Source: Tanytarsus gracilentus (lineage: Eukaryota > Arthropoda > Insecta > Diptera > Chironomidae). Taken from it: DNA of 64,000 nucleotides. The DNA is taken from NCBI GenBank assembly GCA_038502055.1, contig JAXRKN010000042.1:4655483-4719482 (forward strand), read 5' to 3'. The position numbers were made by a program, and so were the translations under genes. Every line of letters begins with the position of its first letter. Positions within the stretch are counted from its first letter, which is position 1. The notes beneath the pieces are model-generated. The model did not search any database. It had not been told where the DNA came from and saw only the letters and a list, made by a program, of their open reading frames with translations. This document shows, one piece after another, positions 34,908 through 45,845 of the stretch.

Positions 34908-37900
34908 GCGGAATAAAAATTATCCAGTGGAATTGTAGAAGTATTCAAAACAAACTCGGCACTCTAAGTGAACTGTGTGATATGCATAGAACAGATGTGA
35001 TATTTTTAAGCGAAACATTTCTGGATAATTCTAAAAAAATCCTGATTTACGATTTTAACACAATTAGAAATGATCGCGACTCACGAGGAGGGGGTGTCGC
35101 TATTGCTATCAGGAAAAAATTTAATTTCGACAAGATTAATTTTACTGCAATATCATCTTCTACAATCGAAATTGTAGGAATAAAAATTAATTTTAAAAAT
35201 GGAAAATTTTTAAATCTCGCAAGTGTCTACATCGCTCCCAATGCAAAAATCTCAGCTGCTCATCTCGATTCAATCTTTTCAAATCTACAAAAACCATTCA
35301 TTGTAGGAGGCGATTTTAATGCACATTCAACGGAATGGGGCTGTCTAATGGACTCAAATAAAGGAGATATAATTTTAGAATCGGTGGACAGACATGGCGC
35401 AGCATTTTTAAATGATGGATCTTATACGAGACCGCAACCATTGCCACTTGTTTCGTCAGCGATAGATTTGACTATTGTAAACTCGGAAATTGCACTGGAC
35501 TGTGAATGGAAAGTCACAAATGGAACTTTTGGAAGTGATCACTGTCCAATTGTGATAAAATTAAATTTCGGAGAAAATTACAGGATCACGACTAATGCGA
35601 CGGTCACATCTCACAATAAATTAAAAAATTTTTTGGAGGATGAAAATTTCATGGAAACAAAAATGAGGAATGTAAGAGATTTTGAAGGCTTCTCAGAATG
35701 CTTAAGAGAGATAAGAAGAAATTCGGAGGTGATAATTCCAGCCAGATATGTGAGGGTTCGAAAACCTTGGTGGAATGAAAAATGTAGTCTGGCACTTGCG
35801 AAAGTTATAAGAATGTCAAGAGCTTTTAATGCCAATGGATCGAGGGAAAAATATGACGAGAAAATAAATGCAGAGAAAGATTTTAAAAAAATCAAAAAAG
35901 TCGCAAAGAGAGAAGGATGGAAAGCATATTGTGGGAAATTGTCGAGAGAAACTTCAGTTTCAGAGATATGGAAGATGGCAAAATTCTTTAAAACTGGAAA
36001 TAACCCCAACTATGGCAATGACACACATTTAAATTGGATGGAGGAATTCGTTAACAAAAATTCGCCACAATTCCCCCTTAACAATATCGATTTTAAGGAG
36101 CTCGCCGAGAATTCATCATGTAAAATTGATTTAAGAATTAATTTAAAAGAGGTCAAGGAGGGAATCAGAAACCTAAAAAAGTCAGCCACTGGACCGGATG
36201 ATATCAATAATAACTTGTTGAAACTATTACCAGAGTGCGCAGTTAGAAAACTAACTGAATGTTTCAATCAGATCATTGAGACATGTGAAATTCCAGAAGA
36301 ATGGAGGGAATGTCGTGTTATAGCATTGCAAAAACCCTTAAAACCTCTTAATGATGTAAATTCTAAGCGGCCAATATCAATTTTCAACAAGATAAGAAGA
36401 TTGTTCGAATCGCTACTCATTAAAAAAATCGACAAATGGGCGGAATTAGGAGATAAACTCTCTGAATCCCAATTTGGATTTAGGAGAGGCAAGGGTGTCA
36501 GAGATGCTGTTGCAATTCTTATGTCGGACATTAAAATTGCGTTTGCAAACAAAAAAATTGTTCCAGCTGTACTTTTGGATGTTAAGGCAGCATACGATAA
36601 TGTGAATGTGGAAATTTTCATTAAAAATTTGAATGAAATGGGTGCTTCAAAAAAAGTTTGTGAATTATTATGGAACTTGATGCATACACGAGTGAATCGG
36701 TATGAGGCGAATGGCAATATTATAGCAACAACAACCTCACACATTGGAATCGCACAGGGTCTTCCGTCATCCCCAATCGAATTCAACTTATCAATCTCAA
36801 AAATTGGTAATTATTTAGAAAATGGAGTAAAATGCATTCAATTAGCTGACGATGTAATTTTATATTGCGAAACTAATAATATTGATGATGCAAGAAAAGC
36901 ATTAAACAACACGATTGAGAAATTAGTAAAATATATGGAAAGCGTAGGTCTGACATACTCAGAGGAAAAATCAGAATGCATTGTGTTTTCGAAGAAACAT
37001 AAAGATACAAAATGCGATATTTTTGTGAATAGGAAGAAAATTAATCAAGTCACGGAAGTTCGATACTTGGGAATTAATTTAGATAGAAAGCTGCTAATGA
37101 CGTCACACATAAACAAAGTAGCGACGACAGCTAATAAAACGGTCAACATTATCAGGTCGATGGCGGGTGTCAAATGGGGCTCTGATCCTCGATGCCTGGA
37201 GTTGTTATATAAAGGATGTACAAGGAGTAAAATTGAATTTTGCTCATTCGTGTACCCTGATAAAAATGCGATGAAAAAATTAGACAGAATTCAATGGAAA
37301 GCATGTCGGGCTATCACAGGATGCATGAGCTCGACCCCCACAAATGCACTAGAAATATTAACTGCCTTACCACCGTTAAAAAGAAGATTTGAGAAATTAA
37401 ATTTTAGTTTCTGTTGCATTCTAAGGTCACAGCCCCAACACCCTATGAATGACAAAATCAAAATCATGAGGGAGAAAAACATCAATTTTATGAGTTTCAA
37501 TGTCGGCAAGGTGTTCGAAATTGAAAATTTCCCATTCCACACAAAAAACGAGTGGAAAAAGGTGACGATTGACTGGCACATGAAATTGAATGTAGGCAAC
37601 AAAAGTGAAGAATCGGCAATGGTCATTAAAGCAAAGTTTGAAGAATTGATGGCCACTAAATACTCGAATTTCAAAAAAATATTCACGGATGGCTCAAAGG
37701 ATGTAAATTCAACATCAGCAGCATTTTATGAACCAAATGGATGCACTAAGAAGATATAATTCCAAGAAGAGCAGTCGATATTTGTGGCTGAGTGCTATGG
37801 TTTACTTTGTGCCATCGTTCACCATCAAGAACATCACACAAGCGAAAAAAAACTTTGCGTTATAACCGATAGTCAGTCGGTTGTGATTGCTCTCGAAAAT

Positions 37901-38554
37901 GCCAAAAATAATTATAAGACTCATCACTTAATTGGAAAATTAAGAAATGAAGTGGATAAGATGATTGAGAAAGGCATCGAGATTACTGTCATCTGGGCTC
38001 CTTCCCATTCTCAAATCATGGGAAATGAGAGAGCGGATGTTTTAGCAAAAGAAGCGCATAACACCCCAGATGAGCATGTGGATATTCCAAAAAATCATAA
38101 AGATGCTGCAAGCGATTATAAAAATATAGTCTTAAAAAATTGGCAAAAGGAATGGAGAGAAAGTGATAAAGGAAGATTTTGTCATTCAATAATTCCAAAA
38201 GTCTCAAAAATACACTGGTTCAAAGACACAGATTTTTCGAGAACGGAAATTGTCTTTTGGAATCGCATTATCACCAATCACACTCGATGTCGTCAATCCC
38301 TCTTTCGATTCAAAATTGTGGATCACCCAATGTGTGAATGCAAAAAAAACTTTCAAACCGTCGATCACGTCCTATTTGAATGTGCAATTACAAGCTCCAA
38401 CGATGTGAAACAAAAACTCAGAGACCTTGGTTATCATCCACCCTGGTTTATTCGTGACATAGTGGCACTCGAAATTCATAAAATCGAAAAAAACGCAATG
38501 AGATTAATTAGTGAAAAGATGGCAGAAGAATTGCTCAAAAAAGGAATCATTTAA
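34895..38554 (+). pseudogene. retrotransposon ORF2 (endonuclease, reverse transcriptase, RNase H) with one in-frame stop
   Basis: Frame 34895-38554 is 1,220 codons, broken only by TAA at 37,757-37,759; the same frame continues after it. Endonuclease motifs: QWNCRSIQNK, LSETFLD, GGDFNAH, SAIDLTIV and GSDHCPI (residues 10-220). Reverse transcriptase: KSATGPDDI, RPISIFNKI, LDVKAAYDNV, AQGLPSSPIEF and the catalytic LADDVILYC (about 400-720). RNase H: FTDGSKD just before the stop, then FVAECYGL, ITDSQSVV and GNERADVLA after it, so all four acidic residues remain. A C-terminal Cys-His motif (HPMCEC to VDHVLFEC) follows. A single base change at the stop separates this copy from a full-length ORF2. 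Confidence 0.9.
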
Positions 38555-40618
38555 AAAATAAAAGAATGAAAAAATCAATAAATCACACTATAAAATAATC
38601 GGCAAAACTGGTGAAAACCTCGTTGCCTATCTTGCATCTTGGAAAAAGAGCCACAAAAGGTTTAACAAGTAACGCGAGATAAACATTTGAAGAAAGAAGA
38701 AGAAGAAGAAGAACAAATAGTGACGCTTCTGCAGTTGCACGGAGTCCATCTATAGGTAAATAACCTTTATGCAATCATCAACAGACAAAAATAATTGTTT
38801 TCTAAATCTTTCAGCAATGGAATGGATGTGATGATTTGATAATCTTTAATGATATATTTATATTTTATATTTCAAAAAAATGAGAATCGACCTATATAAT
38901 AAAGGAGAAAATGCAGATCTATCATAAAATAAACTTATTGCAATTATAATTCAAAACTTTAATGAACACACAGGCCGAGTAACGGCGTCCATCTTGTAAA
39001 TAACCTTTATGCAATCATCAACAGACAAAAATAATTGTTTTCTAAATCTTTCAGCAATGGAATGAATGTGATGATTTGATAAATTTATAATTTATATTTC
39101 AAAAAAAATGAGAATCGACCTATATAATAAAGGTATAAGGCAATTATAATTCAAAACTTTAATGAACACAAAGGCCGAGTATTTAGACTACAGTTTGATG
39201 AATTTCAAATTGTATCAAGTTCTCACAACGATACCATTCTCATATGGGACTTCTTGAATTATTCATAGGAGAGTACAGACTCTTCTAGAAGTTTTCAAAG
39301 CATTCAACAGTTAATGTTTCATTTTTTCCAAAACCCTTCAACAGCTTTTAAAAACTTTTAAACCGTTAAAATTATAATATCCATTTTTAAACTTTAATTT
39401 AATTATTTATATTTTTCTTAATATTCCAGGTCGTCACATTGGTTTGTTGTGGTCTACATTACAACTCGGTACATGAAAACACTGATCCACATCATGTCAT
39501 GCTCATCAATGGAACTTTTGTTGACTTCACAGTCATCTTGATTGCTTTGTTCGCTGAGTTTTAATTTTAAGAATTAAAAAATGAAAAATTTAATTGAATT
39601 TTCAATATTTTAGATCTTTTCTTAATAGTCTTTCGTTAATAATAGTTCCTTAGCAATGAATAATTCTACAAATAGTGACGCTTCTGCAGTTGCACGGAGT
39701 CCATCTCGTAAATAACCTTTATGAATATCAAAGATAAAAATAATTTTTTCTAAATCTTTCAGAATGGAATGGATGTGATGATTTGATAATCTTTAATGAT
39801 ATATTTATAATTTATATTTCAAAAAAATGAGAATCGACCTATATAATAAAGGAGAAAATGAATCTATATAAAATAAACTTATTGCAATTATAATTAAAAC
39901 TTTAATGAACAAAAGGCCGAGTATTTAGACTACAGTTTGATGAATTTCAAATTGTTCCAGCTCTCAGACGATACCATTCTCATATGGGACTTCTTGAATT
40001 ATTCATAGGAGAGTACAGACTCTTCAGGAAGTTTTCAAAGCATTCAACAGTTAATTTTTTATTTTTCCAAAACACTTCAACAGATTTTAAAAACTTTTAA
40101 ACCGTTAAAATTATAATATCCATTTTTAAACTTTAATTTAATTATTTATATTTTTCTTAATATTCCAGGTCGTCACATTGGTTTGTTGTGGTCTACATTA
40201 CAACTCGGTACATGAAAACACTGATCCACATCATGTCATGCTCATCAATGGAACTTTTGTTGACTTCACAGTCATCTTGATTGCCTTGTTCGCTGAGTTT
40301 TAATTTTAAGAATTAAAAATGAAAAATTTAATTGAATTTTCAATATTTTAGATCTTTTCTTAATAGTCTTTCGTTAATAATAGTTCCTTAGCAATGAATA
40401 ATTCTACAAATGGTGACGCTTCTGCAGTTGCACGGAGTCCATCTCGTAAATAACATTTATGCAATCATCAACAGACAAAAATAATTGTTTTCTAAATCTT
40501 TCAGCAATGTAATGAATGTAATGATTTGATATTCTTTAATGATAAATTTATAATTTATATTTCAAAAAAATGAGAATGGACCTATATAATAAAGGAGAAA
40601 ATGCAGATCTATCATAAA

Positions 40619-41970
40619 ACAAGTGAGGGATTAACGGTGCGCCGCGTTCTCAGTTTCACTGTTCTCTTTGCAAAAAGCTCCGCAGAACTCCGCCTTTTCC
40701 GTATGGCTACGCATTTGAATTATTTTAGTTAATACAGTTCGCTTGTTTCTGCTAGTAAAATTAATTAAATATTTTTCTACTAACTCTTTGAACGAATATA
40801 TACTTTCTCTATTCAAATCAAGTCAAAAATGAAATTTTTATGAAAAACCATCCGAATGCGCTTATATCCCCCTAGTTAAGTTAATTAAGTTTTCTCTATC
40901 AACTCTGACGAAATCCATGCTTCTTCTATTCAAATCAAGTCAAAAATGAAATTTTTATGAAAAACCATTCATATGCGCTTATTTCCCCCTGGTTAAGTTA
41001 ATTAAGTTTTCTCTTTCAACTCTCTGACGAAATCCTGGCTTCCTCTATTCAAATCAACTCAAAAATGTAATTTTTATGAAAAACCATCCAAATGCGCTTA
41101 TTTCCCCCTGGTTAAGTTAATTAAGTTTTCTCTATCGACTCTCTGACTAAATCCATGCTTCCTCTATTCAAATCAAGTCAAAAATGAAATTTTTATAAAA
41201 AACCATCCAAATGCGCTTATTTCCCCCTGGTTAAGTTAATTAAGTTTTCTCTATCGACTCTCTGACGAAATCCATGCTTCCTCTATTCAAATCAAGTCAA
41301 AAATGTAATTTTTATAAAAAACCATCCGAATGCGCTTATTTCCCCCTGGTTAAGTTAATTAAGTTTTCTTTATCAACTCTCTGACTAAATCCACGCTTCC
41401 TCTATTCAAATCAAGTCAAAAATGAAATTTTTATAAAAAACCATCCGAATGCGCTTATTTCCCCCTGGTTAAGTTAATTAAGTTTTCTTATCCTCGAGAT
41501 ATCATTGACTCATATAAAAATGAACTCTCAAAAAATTTCTCATTTTTTCTCCCTTTAAAATTTCTTACGCTCACCACGTGTTTATCTCACCACGTGTTTC
41601 TCTCTCCCATATAAACTTATTTATTTAATTTAACTACGAGAATTTTCTAGTAACACAAAAGTTAAGTCAAGAGTAGCAGAATCAAATAAAAAAAATTCGA
41701 AGGCAATCCGTTGATCCGTGTGGCCTGTAGGCCTGCGACAAAAAACGTCACCCGGATCCGAGATCCCGGATCCCGGATCCGAGAAAGTAACAGCTCTCTT
41801 TTAACGATCCTGCCCTACCTGGCCAATGGATCGTCCAAGCATGTATCATACATAGATCAGAAATTCGATGGCCTTGCATGTGCCAAAAGTTCTATATCGA
41901 AATAAGGCTTTTTGAGGGCAGCAGGTGACAAAGAGAGTTTTCTCTCCAGATCGAAAACAATATATGGCGT
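40619..41970. mobile_element. ~1.35 kb insertion in the array, class unknown
   Basis: The array text CTATCATAAAATAAACTTATT is split after CATAAAA; unrelated sequence starts near CAAGTGAGGGATTAACGG and ends TATGGCGTAGCCATAG, after which TAAACTTATTGC resumes. No target duplication is visible, and the right end is a small hairpin (TATGGC-GTA-GCCATA). Insertion between A and T without duplication, with a 3' hairpin, would fit a Helitron-type end, but the expected TC start and CTRR end are not both present. It contains a 119 bp minisatellite and a palindromic GGATCC block at 41,753-41,785. Confidence 0.55.
40800..41490. repeat. 119 bp minisatellite, about six units
   Basis: The motif GCGCTTATTTCCCCCTGG recurs at about 40,858 (variant), 40,974, 41,093, 41,212, 41,331 and 41,449, so the period is 116-119 bp. 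Units share TTAAGTTAATTAAGTTTTCT and a CTCTATTCAAATCAAGTCAA block and differ by a few substitutions. Confidence 0.85.
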
Positions 41971-42763
41971 AGCCATAGTAAACTTATTGCATTATAATTC
42001 AAAACTTTAATGAACCCACAGGCCGAGTATTTAGACTACATCTTGACGAATTTCAAATTGTATCAAGTTCTCACAACGATACTATTCTCATATGGGACTT
42101 CTTGAATTATTCATAGGAGAGTACAGACTCTTCTAGAAGTTTTCAAAGCATTCAACAGTTAATGTTTCATTTTTTCCAAAACCCTTCAATAGCTTTTAAA
42201 AACTTTTAAACCGTTAAAATTATAATATCCATTTTTAAACTTTAATTTAATTATTTATATTTTTCTTAATATTCCAGGTCGTCACATTGGTTTGTTGTGG
42301 TCTACATTACAACTCGGTACATGAAAACACTGATCCACATCATGTCATGCTCATCAATGGAACTTTTGTTGACTTCACAGTCATCTTGATTGCTTTGTTC
42401 GCTGAGTTTTAATTTTAAGAATTAAAAAATGAAAAATTTAATTGAATTTTCAATATTTTAGATCTTTTCTTAATAGTCTTTCGTTAATAATAGTTCCTTA
42501 GCAATGAATAATTCTACAAATAGTGACGCTTCTGCAGTTGCACGGAGTCCATCTCGTAAATAACCTTTATGCAATCATCAACAGATAAAAATAATTGTTT
42601 TCTAAATCTTTCAGCAATGGAATGGATGTGATGATTTGATAATCTTTAATGATATATTTATAATTTATATTTCAAAAAAATGAGAATCGACCTATATAAT
42701 AAAGGAGAAAATGCAGATCTATCATAAAATAAACTTATTGCAATTATAATTCAAAACTTTAAT

Positions 42764-43832
42764 GAACACAAAGAGTGTCGTTCACCCATCCGTCAGAAAT
42801 TCCGCGGAAAATTCCGAAGAAATTCCGCGGAAAGTCTGCGGAAATTCCGAAGAAAATCTGCAGAAATTCCGCGGAATTTCCGATGAGAAAAAAATCTGCG
42901 GAATTTCCGCGGAAAATTTTCCTAAGAAATTCCGCGGAAAATCTGAAGAAAAAATTTTCTGCGGAAATTCTGCGGATTTTTTCTTCGCAATTTCCGCGGA
43001 AAAAATAAAATTCTGCGGAAAATTCCGCGGAAAATTTTTAGCAGAATTTCCGCGGAAAAAATTCAAAATGCATTTGAGAGGAAAAAATTATTTTATTTTT
43101 ACACATGGGCTATAGGAAACCCATGACTAAATCTAAATATAATTATCGAGTGTCTGTCACAAAGCCAACATAATTTTCTGCAGATTTAATTTTCATGGAA
43201 AAATATTTTCTATGAAGAATTCCACAAACAATTCTATTTTTAAATTTAATTTTATGATTAAAAATTCAAATTTAAAATTCATCACTTTAAAAAATAGACA
43301 TCAAATAAAAGAGTGTAGGTCACAGATTCTCCATATTTTTACGTTAACTTTAAGCTGATTTTTTTCCTATATTTTCACCAAATTATTCATCAATTTTCTG
43401 GCTAAATTAAATAGAATAAATTTTCACTTTTAAATTGTTGATGGTTTCTTTTTGTAAAAGGGATAAATGAGTGGGAAGAGGTTAAAATAATTTTTTTCCT
43501 CTCAAAATGCATTTTAAATTTTTTCCGCGGAATTTTCCGCAGAATTTTATTTTTTCCGCGGAAATTGCGAAGAAAAAATCCGCAGAATTTCCGCAGAAAA
43601 TTTTTTCCGCGGAATTTCTTCGGAATATTTTCTGCGGAAATTCCGCGGATTTTTTTTCTTCAGATTTTCCGCGGAATTTCTTAGGAAAATTTTCCGCGGA
43701 AATTCCGCAGATTTTTTTCTCATCGGAAATTCCGCGGAATATCTGCAGATTTTCTTCGGAATTTCCGCGGAATTTCTTCGGAATTTTCCGCGGAATTTCT
43801 GACGGATGGGTGAACAAGTCCCGAACACAAAG
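42764..43832. mobile_element. CCGCGG-rich foldback element with 10 bp target duplication
   Basis: GAACACAAAG flanks the element at 42,764-42,773 and 43,823-43,832, and the array reads through cleanly if one copy is removed. The body (42,774-43,822, 1,049 bp) has inverted arms of about 290-300 bp starting GTTCACCCATCCGTCAG and built of repeated TTCCGCGGAA-like palindromes; the outermost 6-8 bases of the two ends differ. The loop has no coding frame. Open frames over the arms (both strands) are artefacts of the short repeat. Confidence 0.88.
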
Positions 43833-44035
43833 GCCGAGTATTTAGACTACAGTTTGATGAATTTCAAATTGTATCTAGCTCTCACGACGATACCATTCTC
43901 ATATGGGACTTCTTGAATTATTCATAGGAGAGTACAGACTCTTCAGGAAGTTTTCAAAGCATTCAACAGTTAATTTTTTATTTTTCCAAAACACTTCAAC
44001 AGATTTTAAAAACTTTTAAACCGTTAAAATTATAA

Positions 44036-45240
44036 TACACAGTGTTTCATTTTCCCGATTTTCGTGCAAAAATTCAGTGCATGAAGCTCACTTATGTAGT
44101 TTGACCTCAGGAATACGGGAAAAATATTTTTTTTCCGATCCGACCAACGACTGCCCTATCTGCAACTAAAATTGTAAAGTCGATGTAAAGACGATGTAAA
44201 ATCACGAATGAATGTAAAGTTAATAAAAAAATATAGTTTTAAAAATGTAAAAAAACTGTTTTAAAAATGTAAAGTCAATGTAAAAATAAAAATGTAAAAT
44301 CAATATTTTTAAATAAGAAACTATTACAAATTCGATGTAAAATAAATTAAAACAACATGCAATTAAAAAGTAAAAAACATGTAAAAGCAGTGTTTAAAAA
44401 TTAGAATATCGATGTAAAAGCACTGTATCCTAACAGTAAATTCGTTAAAAATTTACTGTAGAATCAATGTAAATTCGAACGTTAAAATGAAAGTAAAAAA
44501 ATGTAAAATCAGTTCAAAAAAACTTCATATAAACAGTAAAGTTTATAAAGTTTAAATGTAAAATCAATTAAAATTAAATGTAAAATCATTAGTTAAAAAT
44601 TGTAAAATCAGCAAAATAAAAAAGTAAAATTAAAACAAAAGTAAGATGAAACAAATGTAAAATCAATGTAAAATCAGTTTAAAATAACTTCATTTAAACA
44701 GTAAAGTTTATAAAGTTTTAATGTAAAATCAGTAAAAATTAAATGTAAAATCATTAGTTAAAAATTGTAAAATCGGCAAAATATAAAAGTAAAATCAAAA
44801 CAAAAGTAAGATGAAACAAATGTAAATTCTTAACAAATTTAATGTAAAATTAAACTCTAAAATCAATGTAAAATCAACGTTTTGAAAATGCAAAATTATA
44901 TGAAACAAAATGTAAAATCAATGTAAAGTTGAAAGGTAAATCCAGTGTAAAAAAATAATAGAATAACTGTAAAATAGCTAAACTTTAACAGCAAAATCAA
45001 TTGAATATTTATGTAAAATCACGCAATTAAAAGTTTTTAAATAGTGTGAAAAATAAATGTAAAATCAATTCAAAAAATGGATGAAATAGAAGTATTATCA
45101 ATGTTTACAAACAGTAAAATCAAGTTTAAATACATTTAAAATAATGAACAAAAAATTGTAAATTCAATTTAAATTCACTGTAAAATGTGCTTAAACGACT
45201 TGAAAATTAAATGCAAATTCACTATTTTTCAAATTTTGCT
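44036..45240. repeat. CACAGTG-ended block followed by degenerate TGTAAAATC repeats (copy 1)
   Basis: Starts CACAGTGTTTCATTTTCCCG directly after array sequence, then about 1.05 kb in which TGTAAAATCA-like words recur irregularly. The second copy starts at 47,023. The start sequence is found inverted at 58,790-58,924, and a TTTTACAT-rich tract at 57,300-57,560 is the inverted counterpart of the interior. No coding content. Confidence 0.7.
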
Positions 45241-45484
45241 AAAAATTATCAATCTTGTGGAGTGAGTTCAAATCCTAATCGGGACCCAATCTTTTTTGCT
45301 TTATAAACAAACATATTGTAAAATAAAATAATCCAGAGACCTATATATATATAACAACTTATGATTTCAATCAATAATGTCCCACTTTCAAATACTTGTG
45401 ACAAATCTAATATTGTGTAAAAAGCCTTGAGTCGATTGCGTTAAATTTCAATCGGCTCGAGCCGGTTCGAGTCGATTGTAGTTT

Positions 45485-45845
45485 TATGTGTAAATTTTCT
45501 GAAACAAGATTCAGAGAAGTGAGATCTGGCGCGGTAGCGCGTCACCGGCATTACATAATATTATCCATAATAATATGCATAATTATGGTCAGTAATATGC
45601 ATAATTTTATGCATAATTATGCATATTTTTATGCATATTTATATTTTATGCATAATATCACAGGAATTTCTTATGCATAATAAATGTGCATAATATTATG
45701 CATAAGAAAAAATGTGCATAATATTATGCATAATTTTATAGCTTTTAAGAGCCATATAAAGTTATCCATCCATTCTATCCCGACCTCAAATTTGCGGCCG
45801 CATATTTTCGACTTTTTATTTTTTCAACTTCTTACAATTTTGAAA
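45485..45845. repeat. ATGCATAAT palindrome cluster with GC-rich head (family of four)
   Basis: GATCTGGCGCGGTAGCGCGT precedes about 190 bp in which palindromic TTATGCATAA/ATTATGCATAAT words repeat; then GAGCCATATAAAGTTATCC and a GACCTCAAATTTGCGGCCGC block. Other members: 48,514-48,875 (same orientation, part of the tandem duplication), 51,337-51,840 and 53,219-53,600 (inverted). The 64-68 codon frames over these members are shared only because the DNA is shared. Confidence 0.75.

Larger units (their letters stand above)
34391..38723 (+). mobile_element. non-LTR retrotransposon (APE-RT-RNase H, I/LOA-like), with 13 bp target duplication
   Basis: AACAAATAGTGAC occurs at 34,391-34,403 and at 38,711-38,723, exactly where the slimb array is interrupted; the body between is about 4.3 kb and ends in a (GAA)n tail. 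The contents are a truncated ORF1 and a long ORF2 in overlapping frames, with a short 3' UTR. Elements with both an apurinic endonuclease and RNase H belong to the I, LOA or R1-type groups; I cannot choose further without a tree. The element is younger than the surrounding array, since it interrupts one unit and carries only one visible coding lesion. Confidence 0.92.
27590..44035 (+). repeat. ~740 bp tandem array of slimb last-WD-exon and 3' fragments (with insertions)
   Basis: Units contain, in order: the exon piece from GGCCGAGTATTTAGACTACA to GGGACTTCTTGAATTATTCA; about 330 bp including a GGTCGTCACATTGG block after a good acceptor tract; then the second half of the same exon (GTTCCTTAGCAATGAATAA to CGGAGTCCATCTCGTAAATA) and intron sequence. 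Unit starts: about 27,597, 32,301, 33,211, 33,955, 39,168, 39,908, 42,012 and 43,826, with truncated ones at 32,994 and 38,972; a further copy at 46,815 lies in the later duplication. Clean neighbouring units are 740-744 bp apart. Nearly all carry CAG to TAG in the exon (TATTCATAGGAG), a stop absent from copies A and B, so the array came from one already mutated unit. Confidence 0.85.

Noticed and set aside
35611..37686. Minus-strand frames of 85-172 codons inside the retrotransposon
   Set aside because: Shadows of ORF2, which has all endonuclease and RT motifs in the plus frame.
41753..41785. GGATCC/GATCCC palindromes as a possible regulatory operator
   Set aside because: Lies inside an inserted repeat with no adjacent gene; more likely part of the element's structure.
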